Part shown: positions 36,958 through 45,652 of the stretch, one piece after another
Layout: each line of letters starts with the position of its first letter
Numbering within the stretch: position 1 is the stretch's first letter
Assembly: GCA_963802635.1 (NCBI GenBank)
Contig: CAWDJJ010000001.1
Coordinates: forward strand, 1,178,001-1,242,000
DNA: 64,000 nt
DNA from: CAVTLG01 sp963802635
Lineage (GTDB): Bacteria > Chloroflexota > Ktedonobacteria > Ktedonobacterales > Ktedonobacteraceae
Reading direction: 5' to 3'
Notes under the pieces: generated by a model
The model's database searches: none
What the model saw: the letters and a program-made list of their open reading frames with translations, nothing else
What the model was told of the DNA's origin: nothing
Translations under genes and position numbers: made by a program

Positions 36958-37691
36958 ACACTTCTAATGATGCAGGGGATAAAATAGCGCCCAAACTGGC
37001 GCTTCGATCCTCAATCGACCTGTTGATCTGGGCGATTATCGCTATCCAGATGATCGTTGCCATTTATGGCTTTGCGGTTTTGCCCGAGATTGTGCCAATT
37101 CACTGGGGGATCAATGGTCAGCCGAATGGGTATGGTCCAAAATGGATGGGCACGTTCCTCTACCCACTCATCAGCGCAGGGATCTATGTGCTTATACGTG
37201 CGCTGATGGCTGCGGGTCCGCGCCTGGGAGGACGCGAGAATGCTACGGCCAATATCCAGGTATGGAGGATAATCCTGGCGGGTATCATGCTGTTTTTGCT
37301 GATTATCCAGCTTTCGACGATTGCACAGACTCTGGGCGTTGGCTTTGATACGACGATGGTGGTTATGCTGGCGCTCTCGCTGCTCTTCATCTTCCTGGGC
37401 AATTACATGGGCAAGATGCGCCGCAATTTCTGGATGGGCATCCGCACACCCTGGACCCTGACCAGTTCGGTCGTATGGGAACGGACTCACCGGCTGGGCG
37501 GCTGGCTCTTTGTGGCCGTGGGCCTGATCGGCATTCCGTGCAGCTTTATCCCGGCCCTACGACTCTGGGGGATTATTGTTCCGATCATTGCGGTCTGCAT
37601 CTTTCTCTATGGCTACTCGTATGTCTGCTACCAGCAACAGACGCAAGGTGAGCATGAACCTCTCTCGCCGCCATTCGATGGGGATAACTAG
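36954..37691 (+). CDS. sdpI: SdpI-family immunity/signal membrane protein
   Basis: A 245-residue membrane protein with six or seven hydrophobic segments. The N-terminal DUF1648-like stretch VLPEIVPIHWGINGQPNGYG and the hallmark SdpI segment NYMGKMRRNFWMGIRTPWTL (followed by WERTHRLGGW) are both clear. SdpI protects Bacillus from the SdpC toxin and sequesters SdpR; no sdpC-like toxin gene is seen here. It overlaps sdpR (ATGA). Confidence 0.9.
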   Translation: MNTSNDAGDKIAPKLALRSSIDLLIWAIIAIQMIVAIYGFAVLPEIVPIHWGINGQPNGYGPKWMGTFLYPLISAGIYVLIRALMAAGPRLGGRENATANIQVWRIILAGIMLFLLIIQLSTIAQTLGVGFDTTMVVMLALSLLFIFLGNYMGKMRRNFWMGIRTPWTLTSSVVWERTHRLGGWLFVAVGLIGIPCSFIPALRLWGIIVPIIAVCIFLYGYSYVCYQQQTQGEHEPLSPPFDGDN

Positions 37692-37778
37692 TATAGAGAG
37701 GCTTTTACAGTGAGGAAGCTAGCAAAGGTGATAGCTTCCTCAATCGTTCCTTCTCCTCACCCACTGGCACCTACACCG

Positions 37779-38612
37779 CTAGACCGAAATCGCCTCTGTT
37801 TCCGTTGCCTGCTCTACAGGTTCGCGCAAGCGCCAGATAATCCATAAGCTGATGAGTCCACATACGCACACGACTCCCTCAACGAGAAGCGTAATGCCCG
37901 TACTATTACCAAAGACCTGTGGAATGGCAATCGCTAGAAAATCGACCAACGCATGAAACAGGATTGCCAGGAATAACCAGATCATATGTTGTCGGCGAAA
38001 AACTTGCAACACAATCACGGCCAACGCAACATGCAGCGGTATTGTCCAGAGTCGCTCCCAGGCGGCCAGCAACGGAAGCCAGACCGGCTGCGCATTGATC
38101 GCCGCGAACTGCTGTATGATCACCGATCTCTGGGCGGCTGGCAGGGTGTTCAAATTGAGAGCGGAGAGCACAACAATGTTGATGAGCGTAAGCACCAACT
38201 GTCCACCAACCAACACCATAGATTCCAGGCCACCATGCCCAAGGCCAAACATGATCGCTTTCGACCAGATCTTTGGCTCCCGGTGCATAAAGAGACGATA
38301 GCCAATATAGCGTCCGACCTCTTCAAAGAGTCCAGCCGTGACAGCAAGTATCACCAGCCAGGTCCAGGTGAACGCTGTCGATGTGCGCAACAGGTGCGCA
38401 AGCACAGTATCTTGTAGCACGATAACAATTGGGACGCGTGTGACAAGCTGGAAAACCAGAAAGACCAGCGCGCCAAACCAGAAATATTTCCAGCCCACGG
38501 CTAACTTCTTGCGTACAATCACGCCTAAAACCAGCGGATACACAATGACAAAGACCGCTGCTACGCCCGCCATGATCAGCCAGATGGTAGGTACATGTAC
38601 AGTTGATGGCAT
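37779..38612 (-). CDS. yhfC: YhfC-family intramembrane metalloprotease-like protein
   Basis: A 277-residue membrane protein with about eight hydrophobic segments. The EEVGRYIGY motif, GLGHGGLESMVL, and HALVDFLA (Glu, His, His) are the conserved residues of the YhfC/CPBP-like glutamic protease family. ATG 38612 has AAAGGATT about 10 bases upstream. It is transcribed toward sdpI (convergent) and the palindrome upstream matches the sdpR operator, so it is likely a third member of the SdpR regulon. Confidence 0.8.
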   Translation of the reverse strand: MPSTVHVPTIWLIMAGVAAVFVIVYPLVLGVIVRKKLAVGWKYFWFGALVFLVFQLVTRVPIVIVLQDTVLAHLLRTSTAFTWTWLVILAVTAGLFEEVGRYIGYRLFMHREPKIWSKAIMFGLGHGGLESMVLVGGQLVLTLINIVVLSALNLNTLPAAQRSVIIQQFAAINAQPVWLPLLAAWERLWTIPLHVALAVIVLQVFRRQHMIWLFLAILFHALVDFLAIAIPQVFGNSTGITLLVEGVVCVCGLISLWIIWRLREPVEQATETEAISV

Positions 38613-38670
38613 ATGCTCAATCCTTTGCTCGCCTTTTGACATCCACTTTCTACATGGAAGCCTTACAAGT

Positions 38671-38720
38671 CACCTACATTTTAGTATTTCAATAGATGCT
38701 GAAATACTAAAATGTAGGTG
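38671..38720. promoter_or_regulatory. Long perfect inverted repeat containing an SdpR-like operator
   Basis: Two 21-bp arms (38671-38691 and 38700-38720) enclose an 8-nt loop. The central 22 bp (38685-38706, half-sites TATTTCA and TGAAATA) are nearly identical to the sdpR operator. On the minus strand it lies between the end of the 389-residue gene and the yhfC start, so it may serve both as terminator and operator. Confidence 0.75.
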
Positions 38721-38741
38721 AGGTTTTGTCAACCCTGGCTT

Positions 38742-39911
38742 TCATATCGAAGGCTTCTTAGGTGGTGGAGGATGTAATTGTTCCCACGCATTTGTAACAT
38801 CTTCATATTTCTTTTGTATCATATTAATATCAGGATGACTATCTTGGAGTAAAATCTTTAACTCAACCAATGGATTTGTAAGCGGACGAAATTTTTTACG
38901 TATTATATTAAAAGCTGTGCGGAATAATTCCGGCCAAGTATGCTTCTCAAATATAGCTAGAGAGCGCTCGTCAATTTCCTCAATGTGAGTACGTCCAAAT
39001 CCCTTCAAAGCCACTCCAACTGCTAAATCTGCTGTGTAGCCATGCGTATATTGAAGTACTTTATCAAGACAATCTCGGGTTTCTTGAAGCATTGGTAGCC
39101 GATTGTGGTCCCCAGGATCATTAGGCAGAGCATTCAACAGAGTAGCTATGTTAGCAAAGTGCTTTCGAATCAATACAGGAGAAATTTCTTTTTGCTGATC
39201 ACTTAGGCCTAAAGCTACTTCCTCGTGGTAGTGCTCGAATGTACCATGTTTTTCATCTTCTAATCGAGATGTTACACTTTTTCTGAGTATTTCTACTTTT
39301 TGATCCCATTGCCTTTGTGCATCTTGGTACATCATTTGCCCTCTTTCCCTTTGCTGTCGGTTCCTTAAGCTTATTTTAAGCTCTGGTTGTGACTCCTGGG
39401 GCTGGTCAGGAGGACCCGGGACGATATCGGCTTGAGTTTGAGAGCCACGAGCGAATGGTTGAGGATGCCCTTTATCTGTTAGCTTCTCGTCGAAGGCCTC
39501 AGAGTATTTTAGGTGGCCTCGTATCATTTGAACATATTCGTTAAACCTTTGCTCTCTGTCAGAGAGGACAAGGTCGCGGAGCATTTGGACACGTAGTTCA
39601 AAACTTCTTGCGCCATGAGGTATGACAGGAATATACTTTTTGAGCAATCCAGCACGCCTCTCAAGCCTTTCAGTATGATATAAACGGGACCATCCCTTCC
39701 CACCAAGAGATAAATGATTTTTGAGCTGTTGAACGCGTTCCTCAAATCTTTCCAAGGGAGTTTGGTTCCTCTCAAAACGAGGGAGAAGTGATTGACTTCG
39801 TCTGTTCGACGCGTCCGTAAAAACCATACGTGTTATATCAAGTTCAGGCTCGGTTCGCTTCGAACGACTAGTTCGTTCAAGTTGCCGTCCAGGTGGAATT
39901 TCATCTGGCAT
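38742..39911 (-). CDS. Polar, coiled-coil-prone protein of unknown function
   Basis: A 389-residue, charged, helical protein. Stretches such as LERFEERVQQLKNHLSLGGK and RQQRERGQMMYQDAQRQWDQ suggest coiled coils. The C-terminal half (ATLLNALPNDPGDHNRLPML, DLAVGVALKGFGRTHIEEID) is more globular and ends in PPPPKKPSI. On the minus strand it directly follows a remnant of the RM gene's 3' end, so it may have been part of a duplicated RM locus. No family is recognised. Confidence 0.6.
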   Translation of the reverse strand: MPDEIPPGRQLERTSRSKRTEPELDITRMVFTDASNRRSQSLLPRFERNQTPLERFEERVQQLKNHLSLGGKGWSRLYHTERLERRAGLLKKYIPVIPHGARSFELRVQMLRDLVLSDREQRFNEYVQMIRGHLKYSEAFDEKLTDKGHPQPFARGSQTQADIVPGPPDQPQESQPELKISLRNRQQRERGQMMYQDAQRQWDQKVEILRKSVTSRLEDEKHGTFEHYHEEVALGLSDQQKEISPVLIRKHFANIATLLNALPNDPGDHNRLPMLQETRDCLDKVLQYTHGYTADLAVGVALKGFGRTHIEEIDERSLAIFEKHTWPELFRTAFNIIRKKFRPLTNPLVELKILLQDSHPDINMIQKKYEDVTNAWEQLHPPPPKKPSI

Positions 39912-40012
39912 TCATGTTACTCCTTTTTCTTCGGGATAACACATGCAAAAGAAGTTTTCCAGGGGGAAAAGGGAGAATTTGTTAATAGTGGGAGCGACTT
40001 CAGATCCCAAGA

Positions 40013-40233
40013 GTTTTGCTTATCTGGGTTACGAAACGTCATCTGTATGAGGGGGAACAATTTCATCCTGCGTCTAACCCGACGGTTTCACCCAACCAAT
40101 CCTCGACCGTCACAGCCTGCGTCAGCTCGTTGACCAGCTTCACTGTCTCCACGCTCACCGTGACGACTCTGCCAACCAGATGTACAATATACTCTTCGTC
40201 ATCGGGACGGTTGGGATCGCTCTCGATGCCGCT
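40013..40233 (-). pseudogene. Fragment of the TIR-RM gene C-terminus
   Basis: This stretch is a diverged copy of 41702-41920, the 3' end of the TIR-RM gene, in the same orientation. It keeps the frame for RPDDEEYIVHLVGRVVTVSV and then NELTQAVTVEDWLGE, with only scattered substitutions and a one-base length difference. The rest of that gene copy is missing; the sequence to its right is unrelated. It marks an old duplication or deletion. Confidence 0.8.
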
Positions 40234-40557
40234 CAATAGTATGAGGATGAGCCAAACATTCTGGCAAAGGGCACCAAGGGTTTTATCTCGAAAGAATGTT
40301 TTGGCGAACGCATTATGTCAAACGACAGCCAGCACCTCTGAAGATCTGCCAGGGCAAAAACTGTCCCTTTCGCGGGCTAGAAAAAATCGATCTTATCAGG
40401 TAAATTATAAGGAGAACATACCGTTTACTGAAATACAGCATCTGCCTTTTGAACACTAAAATCGCTAGCAGACGGAAAAAGCAGAGAGAATGCGTAGCGC
40501 ATGCACAGGGAGTGTGTGCATGAAAGGGTTTTACTGGACGGAAAGGATAATGTCATT
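40234..40557. other. Intergenic region between RM remnant and the split coiled-coil gene
   Basis: It holds an inverted repeat (CCAAACATTCT at about 40252 with AGAATGTTTTGG) and the upstream region of the next gene, with AAGGATAA before ATG 40558. No gene is supported. Confidence 0.45.
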
Positions 40558-41576
40558 ATGTCAGACATGCGCTGGACACGGGACGCAGGGCAACAACGAG
40601 AAACTCATCCAAATGCACCGGATAGGCAAGTACAGACGCAGGCTTTTCTGAGTAGGCGTGCCATGGGTTTGCCAACATCGCTACTGGATGTTGGACCAAA
40701 TGTACCAACTTATCAGTATAATGGAGCACCAATACCAGTTGAGGTGCCCGTAGAAACTGATAGTCGGCAGTTCCAATGGAACATAGACGCAAACCTACTT
40801 CTCCTTATAAGGAACGATACATCCAATTGGCAGGAATTTGCCCGGGCAGCTCACCTCCTTCTTGAAAAAGAACTAACTAGCGAGCTAGAACGTTCAGGAC
40901 AGGTGTCTCTTGATACACCAGAGCAAAGAAGGTCTGAATGGCAAGAACTCGAAAATTCTTCACACACCTTAGAAGAGTTTCCCCACCAGAGGTAGGACTC
41001 AGGAATATCTCAAGAGTTTGTAAGGATTGGCACGGTCGTATACTAAATATTACAGAGCGTATGCGGCGTTATGAGGATCAATGGCAAATACACAGAGAAC
41101 TCCTCACGGATATTAACCGTGCCCTCCCATTGCCCTCGCAAGAGAGTCCATTACGAGATGATATTGCGAAACAACGTGATACTGCGGCCACAGTTGTACA
41201 TGATACAGAAAGGACTCGTGTAATGAAGGGTGTACGTAAGTCTGAAGTGAATGTACGACGAGAACAGTACGACAAATTTCTCGACCACATTAGAACAACT
41301 TCACAAAATGAATTAAAGAGAAATATAGAAGCTATATGTGATCATGAGTTTAAGTTGATAATGGGCACACCTAGTTCAGATACTCATAGTCGAAGAAGGG
41401 CAACAAATAACCTGGATCTCTATGCTTATACAGTAGCTTATCGTCTAGGTTTGGATTTCTCATTCCTAAATTCCCTCTCAAATTCCTATGAACGGCGTGC
41501 TGCTGACTCTGCTCGTAAAACCAATGAAGAGCGTGCTGCTGACTCTGCCAGTAAAACCAGAAAAACCAAGAAATAG
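40558..41576 (+). pseudogene. Polar helical protein split by a frameshift
   Basis: The first part (MSDMRWTRDAGQQRETHPNA to HTLEEFPHQ) and the second (PPEVGLRNISRVCKDWHGRI to the stop at 41576) overlap at 40938-40995. Adding one C to the CCCC run at 40981-40984 fuses them into about 338 residues. The protein is charged and helical, with a repeated C-terminus (RRAADSARKTNEERAADSAS, then KTRK). A short N-terminal stretch (RETHPNAPDRQ) recalls RETHNAPPQDQ in the 929-residue protein at 33578, so the two may be related. Sequencing error in the C-run is possible. Confidence 0.6.
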
Positions 41577-41749
41577 CGGGGATATTAAGCTTAATTGCCG
41601 AAGACAGGCGGAATCTTTAGTGATATATCAACAATACTGATGGGGAAAAGAGAGCCGTTAGGCTCATCAAGCGTCCTGGGAGCTTGAGGCTTGGTTGGGG
41701 GTTCTGCTTATCTGGGCTACGAAATGACCTCTGTATGAGGGGAACAATT

Positions 41750-44700
41750 TCATTCTGCGTCTAACCCGACTGCTTCACCTAGCCAGTCCTCGACCGTCAC
41801 GGCCTGCGCCAGCTCGTTGGCCAGCTTGACCGTCTCCACGCTCACTGTGACTACTCTGCCAACCAGATGTACAATATACTCCTCGTCATCGGAACGGTTC
41901 GGATCGCTCTCAATGCCGCTGCGCGCATCTTTGCTGACCTGATACTGGTCGATGACCCACTCCAACGCCGAACGATTGCCCAGCCGGTACTCAAAGCATT
42001 CTGCTGGCAGTGGTCCCAGTCGCAGGCTCTCGTTGACGACGACGACGCGCCTATCAGTGGACAAACGCATCTTCTCGACGCGCCAGGAGAACGGTACATC
42101 CTCATTCTCCAGCCATGTCAGAGGATATTCTTTGGCCTGCTCATAGTTCAGATGCAGATCCATGAGCTGCTCACCGATGCGTACGCAATCCCAAAAAGCA
42201 TCAGGCCGCGCAAGCAAGGGAATGTGCGGCAGGTCGCGTTTGAGGTTCTCGACATAACGCTCGCGATACTGTGGATGGTGCAGCAAGCCGTAGACGTAGT
42301 GAAAGATATCCCATTTGCTAACTTGCTCTCCGTATTTGGCCTGGAATTGTTTGAGCGCCCAATCGGTGATGTTCTCACGACGGTTGGTGCCACCTTCGGA
42401 ATACACATAGTAAGGGAAACATTGAGTACCACAACCTGCACCAACCAAATGGAGATCTGGAATTATGTTAGCCACCAAAGTCATAAAAGGCTTTTCTGAA
42501 GCTAGATCTGTCAAACAAATTACTGTATTTTCAGACTCACTAGATAATGTTGGGAAAAACAAACGCTGCAAATATATGCTATTATTAAGAAAATCATCGA
42601 AATATAGGTACCGACGAACAAAAGGACGATATAAACTATGTCTAATATTCCGTTCAGAATATGTAGCATGTCTTCCTTTCTCTAATCGTATCTTGAGATC
42701 TCCACTCCACTTTATCTGTCTATCATCATAAGTTACAAAGTCACCAACAGTAATATCGCTATTTCCACTCCGTAGCCAATGATCAACATCACTATTGTAT
42801 GCCTCAATAAAGATCTGCATCTTTTCTCTAAGAGAAATACGATTAAAATCATATACCCATGCATCACGATTCGTTTTGACACCACTGCTATATATCTTAA
42901 AAAAAGCCGGTACATCCATACCAGCAGGCAAAACAGATCTTTTTATACCCAAGGGCACAAATTTAGTGAACTCTGAATGTAAATTCTCAGTAATCCACGT
43001 ATACCTTTCATCGGGTTCAAGGTTCTGCCAATTGATATTTATACAGCTTCCTTGCTTGGCAAGAAATGCCAACTTTTCCGTTTTCTTCCAATCTTCGGGC
43101 ACATGATAGTAAAGCAACTTGCTCGTAGGATCTTGCGAATTCCGTATCGCGATAGTGATGCCAACACCTACTTGAATACCAAATACATTATGGGTAGTCC
43201 CCGACAGCTTGGAATTCTTACGCACATTACCATGCAGATCAAGGTGATAGATATGGTTAAAGTCTTTCAAGAGATGTCTGCGCATACCATCAAAAGCAAA
43301 TTGGTCAACAAAAGAGTTATTTGTGACCAGGCAAACCACGCCATCACGCCCCTGCAAACGATCAGTCGCCCAGCGGAAGAACTTAACATAAGCATCATAC
43401 AGCTGAGTTTTTAGAGTGGCTTTCGAGTCCTTCACATACGTTTCTTTAATGCGATCATCAATCTTCGGATATCTACGGTTCTTGTTATTATCATTCTCGT
43501 TCTTCTGCCCGACGTTGTACGGTGGATTCCCGATCACCACCATAATCTGAGCATCCTTTTCTCGCTGCACACGCTCAGTATTCTCCTCCACAAACAGCGA
43601 TAACTGTTGCCCTTCCGCCAGCTCCAACGTGTCGGCAAAACAGATACCTTCAAATGACTCGTACTCTTTCATGCGCTCATAGTACTCATGCTCGATATTC
43701 AACGAGGCGATGTAATACGGGAGCAGCGTAATCTCGTTGCAAAAGAGGTCGTGCATGTACTTGTGCTTCAGCCTGGGGCGCGGGATGCGGCGCATGAGGT
43801 TGACGATAAAATTACCGGTGCCAGTGGCGGGATCGAGGATCTGTACGCCGGGTTCGGCTATCGAGGTGCCAAACTCGCGCTGCAAGACCTCCTCGACGCT
43901 GGCACACATGAAATCAACGATCTCCTGCGGCGTGTACACAATGCCCAGCGTGTCAGCCCTTTTGACGGCAAAGCCCTGGAAGAAGCGCTCATAGACGGTG
44001 TTGAGGAAGCTTTGCCGCTCGGACCAGGTGTCAATGGATTTGGCTGCGCTCTCGATGGCTATGTAGAAGCGGTCCAACGATTTGAGGAACTCACGCCGAT
44101 TGAATGAACGACTGGTCAATGCCTGGATGACCTTTTCGATCTCGGCGGCAATGACGTTGCGGCTGACGAAATCTGAGTTCTCAAAGACGGTGCGGAACAA
44201 GCGCTCGGTCAGCAAGTGCTGGATGAGCATTTCGTTCAAGGTGTCTTTGCTGATGTTGGGATCAAGCGAGGAACGACAGAGTTGCGCGAAGGACTCGAAG
44301 GCCGCTTTAAACTTGTTGTTTACCTTATGTTCCTGCTCGATAATCAGCAGGACCGCACGCGCAAGTTCGGGAATACGCTCTTTGAACTCCTGCACTGCCG
44401 TCCCAAAGTTCTCGATGTCTGGCTCTGTGTGCGTCAGGAATTGCCGGATGAGGTCCTCAACTTCACGCTCATTGGCTTTACTCATGTCCTTGACGGTCAT
44501 GACGCGTTTCTTGTTCTGGTAGAGGATTGCTTGCCGCGTATTCTCAAAGATGATGTTGGTGAGCGGATAGCCCTTCTTGATCTTCTCGGCAATCTCTTTT
44601 TCGAGGTCTTTATCTGGTCCCTTGGCCTCCCAGTAGCCACGGGCGAAATAGTCATCGCGTAACGTGCCATCGGGACGCGCACCATTCGCCAGGGTCTGCT

Positions 44701-45439
44701 CTGGTATCAGTGTCCAGCTCACGTGACGAGCGGTATCAGCCAACAGATTTTGAAATGCCGATCTGACAGCCAGTTCGTAGTCTGCCTTGCCCTTATAGCC
44801 GTCCAGCTCTTTATAGTAGTGGGTCAGCGCCTTTTTGAGCACAGGAGCGCTGAGTGTGGCTGATCTGGTTGCCGGTACAGGTGTTGTGGGTATCTCTTGC
44901 TGCATCGTTCTCTCTCCAATCCCCTCCCCAGCCTTGCCGCCCTTTTGCCTGGTAGTTGTAGCCTGCGCGACCCTCGGTGTCGTGCTGCCATGCAATTTCG
45001 CAATAGTTTTCCCAATACCTTTGGCAATGTCGAGGAATGCCGCGTCACGGTTCGCCCATAGTGTAACAGGTTTGGCATCCTTCGGTAAAGCCTGTAGCTG
45101 CCCAAACGGCGCTTGCTCCCAATCACAGGGACGTAAAATAATCGGTATAACGATAGCATCCCCTGCCGCGTGCCTGCGCATGGCCTCGCGCACCTCGACG
45201 CCATAGCAATAGTCAGAAGCCATAAAATCAGGACTGACCAGTAGCAGAATAATACGCGCGGTTTGCAGATGGCTATCGATCTCCTGCGCCCACGGGCTAC
45301 CCGCCAGGATCTCGCGATCATGCCATTCACAAATACTGCCTTGTCGCCGCAAAGATGCCAGGTGCACGTTTATTTTGTTTCTGAGGGCTTCATCTTCATG
45401 GGCGTACGAGTAAAAGAGATCAACAGGCTCAGTTGTCAT
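41750..45439 (-). CDS. TIR-domain nuclease-methyltransferase fusion (type IIG/ISP-like RM enzyme)
   Basis: A 1229-residue protein. Residues 1-150 are a TIR domain (DLFYSYAHEDEALRNKI, IILLLVSPDFMASDYCYGVE with a candidate catalytic Glu at 82). Residues about 205-310 carry a PD-(D/E)xK nuclease site (D257 in RPDG, E271 and K273 in WEAK). An N6-adenine methyltransferase follows with DPATGTG (536-542) and NPPY (638-641), then a target-recognition C-terminus (TDWALKQFQAKYGEQVSKWD and on). It resembles type ISP/IIG enzymes that cut and modify in one chain, but lacks the ISP helicase and has a TIR at the front. ATG 45439 has GGGAGAG upstream. Confidence 0.85.
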   Translation of the reverse strand: MTTEPVDLFYSYAHEDEALRNKINVHLASLRRQGSICEWHDREILAGSPWAQEIDSHLQTARIILLLVSPDFMASDYCYGVEVREAMRRHAAGDAIVIPIILRPCDWEQAPFGQLQALPKDAKPVTLWANRDAAFLDIAKGIGKTIAKLHGSTTPRVAQATTTRQKGGKAGEGIGERTMQQEIPTTPVPATRSATLSAPVLKKALTHYYKELDGYKGKADYELAVRSAFQNLLADTARHVSWTLIPEQTLANGARPDGTLRDDYFARGYWEAKGPDKDLEKEIAEKIKKGYPLTNIIFENTRQAILYQNKKRVMTVKDMSKANEREVEDLIRQFLTHTEPDIENFGTAVQEFKERIPELARAVLLIIEQEHKVNNKFKAAFESFAQLCRSSLDPNISKDTLNEMLIQHLLTERLFRTVFENSDFVSRNVIAAEIEKVIQALTSRSFNRREFLKSLDRFYIAIESAAKSIDTWSERQSFLNTVYERFFQGFAVKRADTLGIVYTPQEIVDFMCASVEEVLQREFGTSIAEPGVQILDPATGTGNFIVNLMRRIPRPRLKHKYMHDLFCNEITLLPYYIASLNIEHEYYERMKEYESFEGICFADTLELAEGQQLSLFVEENTERVQREKDAQIMVVIGNPPYNVGQKNENDNNKNRRYPKIDDRIKETYVKDSKATLKTQLYDAYVKFFRWATDRLQGRDGVVCLVTNNSFVDQFAFDGMRRHLLKDFNHIYHLDLHGNVRKNSKLSGTTHNVFGIQVGVGITIAIRNSQDPTSKLLYYHVPEDWKKTEKLAFLAKQGSCININWQNLEPDERYTWITENLHSEFTKFVPLGIKRSVLPAGMDVPAFFKIYSSGVKTNRDAWVYDFNRISLREKMQIFIEAYNSDVDHWLRSGNSDITVGDFVTYDDRQIKWSGDLKIRLEKGRHATYSERNIRHSLYRPFVRRYLYFDDFLNNSIYLQRLFFPTLSSESENTVICLTDLASEKPFMTLVANIIPDLHLVGAGCGTQCFPYYVYSEGGTNRRENITDWALKQFQAKYGEQVSKWDIFHYVYGLLHHPQYRERYVENLKRDLPHIPLLARPDAFWDCVRIGEQLMDLHLNYEQAKEYPLTWLENEDVPFSWRVEKMRLSTDRRVVVVNESLRLGPLPAECFEYRLGNRSALEWVIDQYQVSKDARSGIESDPNRSDDEEYIVHLVGRVVTVSVETVKLANELAQAVTVEDWLGEAVGLDAE

Positions 45440-45652
45440 AAGTAGCTCTCCCTGCAATACACAATCAATCCACAGCTCGATCATATCGCGATAATAAAGG
45501 TCAGCCAGGCGCATTGAGCAGCACCAATCATTTTTACGGATAGGCAGTCGTCGCAGTAGAGTATACACGAAAATCGATCTACTGGCTACTGAGAAGATCC
45601 ACGTGGGTAGGCGTCGTTTTTTTGCGCTGGAGTACCAGGGCGGAGGCAAGCG

